From Actinacidiphila glaucinigra (GTDB lineage Bacteria; Actinomycetota; Actinomycetes; Streptomycetales; Streptomycetaceae), in contig NZ_FZOF01000030.1 in assembly GCF_900188405.1 (NCBI RefSeq), positions 43,834 through 107,833 on the forward strand: a DNA stretch of 64,000 bases, written 5' to 3'. The notes beneath the pieces were generated by a model that saw nothing but the letters and a program-made list of their open reading frames with translations, was not told where the DNA came from and did not search any database. Below are positions 58,331-64,000 of the stretch, one piece after another. The position numbers and the translations under genes are program-made. Numbering within the stretch: position 1 is the first letter of the stretch; each line of letters begins with the position of its first letter.

Positions 58331-59155
58331 GTGACCGAGCAGACGCCGCAGACCGCCCCGTCGGAACCCGAGCTGTCCGGGGTGCGCAACTTCCGCGACG
58401 TGGGCGGCCTCCCGACGACCGACGGCCGCCGCGTGCGGTACGGACGGCTCTTCCGCAGCGGCCACCTGGCGCACGCCACCGCCGAGGACGCCGGATTCCT
58501 CTCCTCCCTCGGACTGCACACGGTCTTCGACTTCCGCAACGCCTCCGACATGAGGCTGGAGGGCCCGGACGTCGAGCTGCCCGGCGTTCGCAACGTGAAC
58601 ATGCCGCTGAGCGACCCCGCCCAGGGCGCCGAGTTCTGGACGACGGTCCGCGACGGCGGCATCGCCGCGCTGCGCGAGATCCTCGGCGAGGGCCGCGCCG
58701 CCGCGCGCATGGTGGAGGCGTACCGCCGTATCGTCCTGGACCGCACCGCCGAGCACGCCCGCATGCTGGAACTGCTCGCCGAGGACGAGTCGGTGCCGGC
58801 GCTGCTGCACTGCGCCGCGGGCAAGGACCGGGCCGGCACCTCGATCGCCGTCATCCTTCTCGCCCTCGGGGTCGAGCGCGACGCGATCGTGGAGGACTAC
58901 CTCAAGAGCAACGAGGCCCACCGCCGTTACCGCATCAGGCGCGGCGACGACGCGGAGCCGGCGAGCACCCCCGAGGTCATGGAGCTGCTCGGCCCCCTCT
59001 TCGACGCGCGCAAGGAGTACCTGGAGACCGCCTTCGACACCATCGAGGAGCACTGGGGCTCGGTGGACCGCTACCTGGAGCAGGGTCTCGGCCTCACGCC
59101 CGCGCGCCGCGAGCGGCTGCGCGCGCTCTTCCTGGACGGCGCGCAGCCGGCCTGA
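58331..59155 (+). CDS. Tyrosine-protein phosphatase (PTP-like)
   Basis: 274 residues from GTG 58331 behind AAGGAG. RNFRDVGGLPTTDGRRVRYG and LFRSGHLAHAT start the domain, and LLHCAAGKDRAGTSIAVILL has the CX5R active-site loop with nucleophilic Cys and Arg in HCxxGKDRAG. Members dephosphorylate Tyr (or phosphoinositides) in the cytosol; mycobacterial PtpB is the best-known relative. GTG 58277 could be an alternative leaderless start because TAAGGT sits just before it. Confidence 0.9.
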   Translation: MTEQTPQTAPSEPELSGVRNFRDVGGLPTTDGRRVRYGRLFRSGHLAHATAEDAGFLSSLGLHTVFDFRNASDMRLEGPDVELPGVRNVNMPLSDPAQGAEFWTTVRDGGIAALREILGEGRAAARMVEAYRRIVLDRTAEHARMLELLAEDESVPALLHCAAGKDRAGTSIAVILLALGVERDAIVEDYLKSNEAHRRYRIRRGDDAEPASTPEVMELLGPLFDARKEYLETAFDTIEEHWGSVDRYLEQGLGLTPARRERLRALFLDGAQPA

Positions 59156-59175
59156 CCCGCTCTCCCGGGGCCGCC

Positions 59176-59319
59176 CTACTTGGCCCCGGCCAGGTGGAAG
59201 ATCAGGAAGAAGAACGCGGCGATGACGTGGACCCCCACCAGGTAGATGAAGGCGCGCACCTTGAAGCCCATGGGGGCCTTGTCGCGGGAGTCGGCGGACA
59301 CGGTCAGTCCTCTCGTCAT
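59176..59319 (-). CDS. DUF6126 small membrane protein
   Basis: 47 residues. A basic N-terminus and a single hydrophobic helix (FIYLVGVHVIAAFFFLIFHLAG), typical of the DUF6126 family found just downstream of XRE-cupin regulators in Streptomyces. ATG 59319 overlaps the regulator stop (ATGA), so they are co-translated. In S. coelicolor the comparable pair lies beside the hopanoid genes (from memory, SCO6770-6771). Function unknown; a short hairpin overlaps its stop and the convergent phosphatase end. Confidence 0.85.
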   Translation of the reverse strand: MTRGLTVSADSRDKAPMGFKVRAFIYLVGVHVIAAFFFLIFHLAGAK

Positions 59320-59933
59320 GCGCCGTGGGGGCGCGGGGAACGACTGTCGCCCAGGCACAGCTCCGCGACGGAACTCCGCAGCAGCGTGTGGACGAACAGC
59401 AGATCGACACCGTTCGGCGAGGCCGCGGCGATGCGGTGCGGGGTGAGCGAGTCGAAGTGGGCGCTGTCGCCGGGCGCCAGCCGGTGCACGGCCTCGCCGA
59501 GGGTGAGCCGCAGCTCGCCCTCGAGGACGTACAGCCACTCCTCGCCGGCGTGGACGCGGACCAGCCCCTCCTGGGGGCCGGGGGGCACGTGCAGCCGCAG
59601 CGCCTGCATGGCCCGCCCGGGGTTCCCGGCCGGCCAGTACGTCCAGCCGCCGGCCTCCGCGGGCGGCACGGAACCGCCGCGGACGACCGGCTCGCGCTCC
59701 GGGGAGGTCTCGCCGAGCAGGTCGGACACCGTGGTGCCGTAGGTGCGGGCGAGCGCGAGCAGCATGGGAAGCGAGGGCTGCCGCTGGCCGGTCTCCAGCC
59801 GGGACAGGTGCGCGGGCGAGAGCCCGGCGCGGGCGGCGGCCGCCTCCAGCGTCAGCCCGCCCCGGCGGCGCAGCGCGCGCAGCTGGGGGGCGACGTCCGG
59901 CAGGGGCGCCTCGTCCGCGGATGGTGAGGTCAT
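59316..59933 (-). CDS. XRE-cupin transcriptional regulator
   Basis: 205 residues. N-terminal HTH: LRALRRRGGLTLEAAAARAG then LSPAHLSRLETGQRQPSLPML. C-terminal cupin: QEGLVRVHAGEEWLYVLEGE and LRLTLGEAVHRLAPGDSAHF, likely to sense a small molecule or metal. ATG 59933 is the first transcribed codon if the promoter TTGCCT-N17-TATACC is used. A long palindromic operator covers the -35, implying autoregulation. It ends the hopanoid/MEP locus and could control it. Confidence 0.92.
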   Translation of the reverse strand: MTSPSADEAPLPDVAPQLRALRRRGGLTLEAAAARAGLSPAHLSRLETGQRQPSLPMLLALARTYGTTVSDLLGETSPEREPVVRGGSVPPAEAGGWTYWPAGNPGRAMQALRLHVPPGPQEGLVRVHAGEEWLYVLEGELRLTLGEAVHRLAPGDSAHFDSLTPHRIAAASPNGVDLLFVHTLLRSSVAELCLGDSRSPRPHGA

Positions 59934-59990
59934 GCCTCAGGTATAGACACGATTCGCCTCTGAGGCAAAAGTTTTGCCTCAGAGGCAAGA
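59934..59990 (-). promoter_or_regulatory. Leaderless promoter with 31-bp palindromic operator (XRE-cupin)
   Basis: GCCTCTGAGGCAAAA (59956-59970), one G, and its exact complement (59972-59986) form a 31-bp perfect palindrome; a third half-site GCCTCAG (59934-59940) abuts the start codon. On the minus strand TTGCCT, 17 bases, TATACC place the transcription start at the ATG, so the operator overlaps the -35 region. Confidence 0.75.
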
Positions 59991-60015
59991 ACCGTGGGCC
60001 GGGCGACGGCCCGGG

Positions 60016-61419
60016 TCAGCGGTGGGCGACCGCCTGCTTCACCAGTGTCCGGCCGAACTCCCACATCAGGCCACCGCCGCCGTGTGCGTCGTCCATCACG
60101 GCGGTGAAGGCGTCCACGAAGCGGTCCACCTCGCGCTCGCCGATGATCAGCGGAGGGATCAGCTTGATCACCTCCAGGTGGTCCCCGGAGACCTGGGTGA
60201 GGATACGGTGCCGCTGCAGCAGCGGCACGACCACCATCTGCGCGAACAGCCCCTTGCGCGCAGCCTGCAGCATCGTCCAGCGGCTGCGCAGCCCCAGCGA
60301 CTTGGGCCGGCCGAACTCGATGCCGATCATCAGGCCCCTGCCGCGGACCTCGTGCAGCAGCTCGTATCGGTCGACGAGGGCCGCGAGGCGGTCGCGGAGC
60401 AGGTTCCCGGTGGCCCGAGCGTTGGCGACGACCTTCTCGTCCTCCATCACCGCGAGGGTGGCCAGCCCCGCCGCCATGGCCTGGGCGTTGGAGCCGAAGC
60501 TCGCGGAGTGCACCAGCACCCGGTCCATGGACGAGTAGACCTTCTTGAAGATCCAGTCCTTGCCGAGGGTGGCGCCCACCGGCACATAGCCGCCCGACAG
60601 CGCCTTGGCCACGCACACCAGGTCCGGCTCGACGCCCTCTTCGTGCTGGTAGGCGAAGAAGTCGCCGGTGCGGCCGAGGCCGGTCTGCACCTCGTCGGCG
60701 ACGAACAGCGCCTTGTGCCGGCGCAGCAGCTCCTGCGCCGCCCGCAGGTAACCGGGCGGCGCGGCGTGCACGCCCTTGCCCTGGATCGGCTCGACGATCA
60801 GCGCGGCCACGTCGCCCTTGGCCAGCTCCCGCTCCAGGGCCGCCAGGTCGCCCAGGGGCACGGCGGTGTCGGGGAGCAGCGGGTCGAAGCCCTCCCGGAA
60901 GCCGCCCTCGCCGTTGACGGACAGCGAGCCCGTGGTCAGCCCGTGGAAGGCGTGGTCGCAGTAGAGCACGCGGGGCCGGCCGGTGGCGTAGCGGGCGAAC
61001 TTCAGGGCCGTCTCGACCGCCTCGGTGCCGCTGTTGCCGAAGAACACCCGGTCCAGGCCCGGCGCGTACGACAGCAGTTTCTCGGCGAGCAGGCCCGGCA
61101 GCGGCTGGCAGTCGAAGCGGGTGAGGTCCGCCAGCCCGGCGTCCAGGACGTCGTGCAGCGCCTTGCGGACGACGGGGTGGTGGCGGCCCAGGCCCATCAC
61201 CCCGAAGCCGGCGAGCATGTCGAGGTGGTCCCGGCCCTCCTCGTCCCAGAAGTACGCGCCCTCGGCCCGCTCGTAGACCTTGTCGAAGCCGATGGTGTGC
61301 AGCATGCGCGGCAACTGGTGGTTGAGGTACCTGGCGTGCAGGTCGTAGCGCTCGGCTCCGCGCTCGGCCAGCAGGGTCGCCAGGTCGAACCCCTTGGGCT
61401 CAGGATCGGGCGGTGTCAT
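60016..61419 (-). CDS. hpnO: Class III aminotransferase, HpnO type (hopanoid side chain)
   Basis: 467 residues. GNSGTEAVETALKFARYAT binds PLP phosphate, VADEVQTGLGRTGDFFAYQ carries the PLP-pyridine Asp, and VCVAKALSGGYVPVGAT has the Schiff-base Lys. The neighbourhood with dxs, ispG and the XRE-cupin gene is the hopanoid locus, where HpnO makes aminobacteriohopanetriol from ribosylhopane-type precursors (family knowledge). Start ATG 61419 overlaps the dxs stop by 20 bases. A hairpin (CCGGGC-GACG-GCCCGG, 59999-60014) follows the stop. Confidence 0.85.
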   Translation of the reverse strand: MTPPDPEPKGFDLATLLAERGAERYDLHARYLNHQLPRMLHTIGFDKVYERAEGAYFWDEEGRDHLDMLAGFGVMGLGRHHPVVRKALHDVLDAGLADLTRFDCQPLPGLLAEKLLSYAPGLDRVFFGNSGTEAVETALKFARYATGRPRVLYCDHAFHGLTTGSLSVNGEGGFREGFDPLLPDTAVPLGDLAALERELAKGDVAALIVEPIQGKGVHAAPPGYLRAAQELLRRHKALFVADEVQTGLGRTGDFFAYQHEEGVEPDLVCVAKALSGGYVPVGATLGKDWIFKKVYSSMDRVLVHSASFGSNAQAMAAGLATLAVMEDEKVVANARATGNLLRDRLAALVDRYELLHEVRGRGLMIGIEFGRPKSLGLRSRWTMLQAARKGLFAQMVVVPLLQRHRILTQVSGDHLEVIKLIPPLIIGEREVDRFVDAFTAVMDDAHGGGGLMWEFGRTLVKQAVAHR

Positions 61420-63325
61420 CGCTTCGGTGCCTCTCGTCCGGGTGCTGCTCGTCCGCCGTGAGACGGGCCAGGGTGGCCCCGATCCGCCCGGCGATCTCGG
61501 CGGGGGTGAGCCCGATGTCGGCGAGCACCTCGCCGCGCTTGGCGTGCGCCAGGAACTGCTGCGGGATCCCGAAGTCGCGGACCGGCACATCGGTCTCCGC
61601 GTCGCGCAGGGCCTGCGCGACGGCCGAACCGACGCCCCCGGCACGGCCGTTGTCCTCGATGACGGCCACCATGCGGTGCCGCGCGGCGAGCGCGGGCAGC
61701 TCCGCGTCGAGCGGCTTCACCCAGCGCGGGTCGACGACCGTGACGCCGACGCCGCGTTCGCGCAGCAGGGCTGCCGCGGCCAAGGAGACCGAGCCGAGGG
61801 CGCCGACGGAGATCATCAGCACGTCCGGCCGGTCGCCGCGGTGCAGCACGTCCATGCCGCCGATCCGGTCGATGGCCGGCAGGGCCTCGCCGACGGTCTC
61901 CTTGGGGAAGCGGACGACGGTGGGCGCGTCGTCGACGTCGATCGCCTCGCGGAGCTGGGCGCGCAACTGGTCGGCGTCGCGCGGCGCGGCGATCCGCAGG
62001 CCGGGGACGACCTGGAGGATCGACATGTCCCACATGCCGTTGTGCGAGGCGCCGTCGTCGCCGGTGACGCCGGCCCGGTCCAGCACGAAGGTGACACCGC
62101 ACTTGTGCAGGGCGACGTCCATCAGGACCTGGTCGAAGGCGCGGTTGAGGAAGGTCGCGTACACGGCGACCACCGGGTGCAGTCCACCGGTCGCCAGGCC
62201 CGCCGCGGAGACCGCCGCGTGCTGCTCGGCGATCCCTACGTCGTACACGCGGCGCGGGAAGGCCTTGGCGAACTTCTCCAGCCCGACCGGCTGCAGCATG
62301 GCCGCCGTGATCGCCACGACCTCGGGGCGCTCGGCGCCGATCCGGACCATCTCGTTGCCGAAGACCGAGGTCCACTTCGGCCCGCTCGACGGGGTGAGCG
62401 GTTCGCAGGTGAGCGGGTCCATGGCGCCCACCGCGTGGAAGCGGTCCGCCTCGTCGCGCTCGGCGAAGGCGTAGCCGCGGCCCTTCTCGGTGAGGCAGTG
62501 GACGAGGACGGGACCGTGGAAGCGCCGGGCCCGGCGCAGCGCGGACTCGACCGCGGCGACGTCGTGTCCGTCGATCGGGCCGAGGTACTTCAGGCCCAGG
62601 TCCTCGAACATGCCCTGTGGGGCGAAGGCGTCCTTGAAGCCCTTCTTGGCGCCGTGCAGGGACTCGTACAGCGGCTTGCCGACGACGGGTGTCTGCTGGA
62701 GCACCTGCTTGCCCCAGGCCAGGAAGCGCTCGTAGCCGTCCGTGGTGCGCAGGGTGGCCAGGTGGTTGGCGAGGCCGCCGATGGTGGGCGCGTAGGAGCG
62801 CTCGTTGTCGTTGACGACGATGATCAGGGGGCGGTCCTTGGCGGCGGCGATGTTGTTCAGCGCCTCCCAGGCCATGCCGCCGGTGAGCGCGCCGTCGCCG
62901 ATGACGGCCACGACGTGGTCCTGCCGGCCGAGCACCTGGTTGGCCTTGGCGAGGCCGTCGGCCCAGCCGAGCACCGTGGAGGCGTGGCTGTTCTCGATGA
63001 CGTCGTGCTCGGACTCGGCACGCGAGGGGTAGCCGGACAGGCCCCCCTTGCGGCGCAGTTTGGAGAAGTCCTGACGGCCGGTCAGGATCTTGTGGACGTA
63101 GGACTGGTGACCCGTGTCCCACAGGATGCGGTCGGCCGGCGAGTCGAAGACCCGGTGCAGGGCGACCGCCAGTTCGACCACGCCCAGATTGGGTCCCAGG
63201 TGCCCCCCGGTCCTGGCCACCGCTTGGACCAGGAATTCACGGATCTCCACTGCGAGTTCGCCCAGCCGCTCCGGCGGAAGGGCCTTCAGGTCGCGCGGAC
63301 CACGGATGTTCTCGAGCAGCGACAC
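61400..63325 (-). CDS. dxs: 1-deoxy-D-xylulose-5-phosphate synthase
   Basis: 641 residues, the normal length. The TPP motif is VAVIGDGALTGGMAWEALNN (GDG...NN), DTGHQSYVHKILTGR and GHLGPNLGVVELAVALH are N-terminal signatures, with VYDVGIAEQHAAVSAAGLA for the Glu that activates the cofactor. It condenses pyruvate and glyceraldehyde-3-phosphate, the first MEP-pathway step. Second copy is usual in Streptomyces; this one sits in the hopanoid locus, so it probably boosts isoprenoid supply for hopanoids. ATG 63325 follows GAGGTGG. Confidence 0.96.
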   Translation of the reverse strand: MSLLENIRGPRDLKALPPERLGELAVEIREFLVQAVARTGGHLGPNLGVVELAVALHRVFDSPADRILWDTGHQSYVHKILTGRQDFSKLRRKGGLSGYPSRAESEHDVIENSHASTVLGWADGLAKANQVLGRQDHVVAVIGDGALTGGMAWEALNNIAAAKDRPLIIVVNDNERSYAPTIGGLANHLATLRTTDGYERFLAWGKQVLQQTPVVGKPLYESLHGAKKGFKDAFAPQGMFEDLGLKYLGPIDGHDVAAVESALRRARRFHGPVLVHCLTEKGRGYAFAERDEADRFHAVGAMDPLTCEPLTPSSGPKWTSVFGNEMVRIGAERPEVVAITAAMLQPVGLEKFAKAFPRRVYDVGIAEQHAAVSAAGLATGGLHPVVAVYATFLNRAFDQVLMDVALHKCGVTFVLDRAGVTGDDGASHNGMWDMSILQVVPGLRIAAPRDADQLRAQLREAIDVDDAPTVVRFPKETVGEALPAIDRIGGMDVLHRGDRPDVLMISVGALGSVSLAAAALLRERGVGVTVVDPRWVKPLDAELPALAARHRMVAVIEDNGRAGGVGSAVAQALRDAETDVPVRDFGIPQQFLAHAKRGEVLADIGLTPAEIAGRIGATLARLTADEQHPDERHRSDDTARS

Positions 63326-63362
63326 TTTCCCACCTCGCTCCCCTACTGGGGATTGTTTCGCT

Positions 63363-64000
63363 TTAGCTCACACTGATCTGGGGTTCTCCTGACGGCACTC
63401 CGTCGGCCTGCATGCGCTCGGCGAGCTTCATGGCCTCCTCGATGAGGGTCTCCACGATCTTCGACTCCGGCACGGTCTTGATGACCTCGCCCTTGACGAA
63501 GATCTGCCCCTTGCCGTTGCCCGAGGCCACCCCCAGGTCCGCCTCGCGCGCCTCACCGGGGCCGTTGACGACACAGCCCATCACCGCGACCCGCAGCGGA
63601 ACCTCCATGCCCTCCAGCCCCGCCGTCACCTGGTCCGCCAGCTTGTACACATCCACCTGCGCACGCCCGCACGACGGACACGACACGATCTCCAGCCGCC
63701 GCTGCCGCAGGTTCAGCGACTCCAGGATCTGGATGCCGACCTTGACCTCCTCCGCCGGAGGCGCCGACAACGACACCCGGATCGTGTCACCGATCCCCTC
63801 GCTCAGCAGCGCACCGAACGCCACCGCCGACTTGATCGTCCCCTGGAACGCCGGACCCGCCTCGGTCACACCCAGGTGCAGCGGATAGTCGCACTGCGCC
63901 GCCAGCAGCCGGTACGCGTTGACCATCACCACCGGGTCGTTGTGCTTCACCGAGATCTTGATGTCCCGGAAGCCGTGCTCCTCGAACAGCGAGCACTCCC
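63363..64000 (-). CDS. ispG: 4-hydroxy-3-methylbut-2-enyl diphosphate synthase (partial, N-terminus outside window)
   Basis: The last 212 residues are present. The Fe-S Cys are in IVSCPSCGRAQVDVYKLA and VMGCVVNGPGEAREADLG, and FEEHGFRDIKISVKHND and HLGVTEAGPAFQGTIKSAVA are IspG signatures. It makes HMBPP from MEcPP, the sixth MEP step, with electrons from ferredoxin or flavodoxin. It is upstream of dxs on the same strand; the 37-nt gap carries the dxs ribosome site. The rest of the hopanoid genes should lie to the right. Confidence 0.95.
   Translation of the reverse strand, partial: ECSLFEEHGFRDIKISVKHNDPVVMVNAYRLLAAQCDYPLHLGVTEAGPAFQGTIKSAVAFGALLSEGIGDTIRVSLSAPPAEEVKVGIQILESLNLRQRRLEIVSCPSCGRAQVDVYKLADQVTAGLEGMEVPLRVAVMGCVVNGPGEAREADLGVASGNGKGQIFVKGEVIKTVPESKIVETLIEEAMKLAERMQADGVPSGEPQISVS

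Noticed and set aside
1..64000. CRISPR arrays, tRNA/rRNA genes, insertion sequences, prophage or attachment sites
   Set aside because: No regularly spaced repeats, cloverleaf-like sequences, transposase or integrase proteins were seen; a tRNA or Rfam scan would be needed to exclude small RNAs.

Overview
The window is high-GC actinobacterial chromosome, almost certainly Streptomyces. Codon third positions are strongly G/C, genes overlap by ATGA, GTGA or TGATG, rare TTA (bldA-type) codons are present, and there are typical Streptomyces families: a WhiJ/AbaA/DUF397 set, SAF-type S-adenosyl methyltransferase, DUF4360, DUF6126 and a hopanoid locus. No transposon, integrase, CRISPR array, tRNA or rRNA was found. 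Reading is dense on both strands.

Layout. 1-4.2 kb: a two-gene operon with a DUF4132 (MolR/YehI-like) protein and a very large partner that runs off the left edge. 4.3-7.6 kb: a leaderless solute-binding-like protein, a membrane-anchored TPR-like protein and a decayed P-loop kinase pseudogene. 7.6-12.1 kb: a LacI-type operator/promoter, beta-galactosidase and a coupled MFS transporter. 12.1-22.4 kb: housekeeping and accessory singles (metallo-hydrolase, F420 oxidoreductase, GNAT, alpha/beta hydrolase, DUF4360, AraC regulator, site-2 protease, ATP-dependent DNA ligase, macrodomain, Nudix). 22.6-25.1 kb: a second dnaK with a short GrpE that carries an extra C-terminal domain. 25.2-31.4 kb: aroQ, pirin, and a hydroxyquinol (resorcinol-type) degradation operon divergent from a degenerate EBP-like regulator. 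31.7-34.9 kb: small Streptomyces hypotheticals, an Ag85-like esterase and a saccharopine-dehydrogenase-like protein. 35.0-44.7 kb: a divergent glycan cluster with UDP-GlcNAc 2-epimerase, UDP-ManNAc dehydrogenase and several glycosyltransferases, predicted to build a ManNAcA-containing surface polymer. 44.6-46.8 kb: a PadR regulator with its operator and target membrane gene, and a PfkB kinase.

46.8-54.6 kb holds the most interesting region: the uncharacterised STM4011-STM4015 gene set. It has two leucine-rich STM4015 paralogues, an ATP-grasp protein, an alkaline-phosphatase-superfamily hydrolase and two radical SAM enzymes, all overlapping or nearly so. A DUF6745 gene and a 108-residue protein lie divergently. 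Both divergent promoters have a 23-bp layout (TTGTC-type box, 8-bp gap after nine bases, TAnnnT) resembling the PafBC/RecA-NDp DNA-damage promoter of actinobacteria. The DUF4132 operon at the left end has an even better match. This suggests a stress-induced modification system of unknown product.

54.7-57.3 kb is a WhiJ-like regulator / DUF397 / AbaA-like ATPase / methyltransferase locus with an operator palindrome and TTA codons. 57.3-59.2 kb has an SGNH hydrolase and a protein tyrosine phosphatase. 59.2-64.0 kb is the end of a hopanoid/MEP locus: DUF6126, a XRE-cupin regulator with a 31-bp perfect palindromic operator, the hpnO-type aminotransferase, dxs and a partial ispG. Family assignments come from reading translated sequences and from memory of the families; no database search was run.
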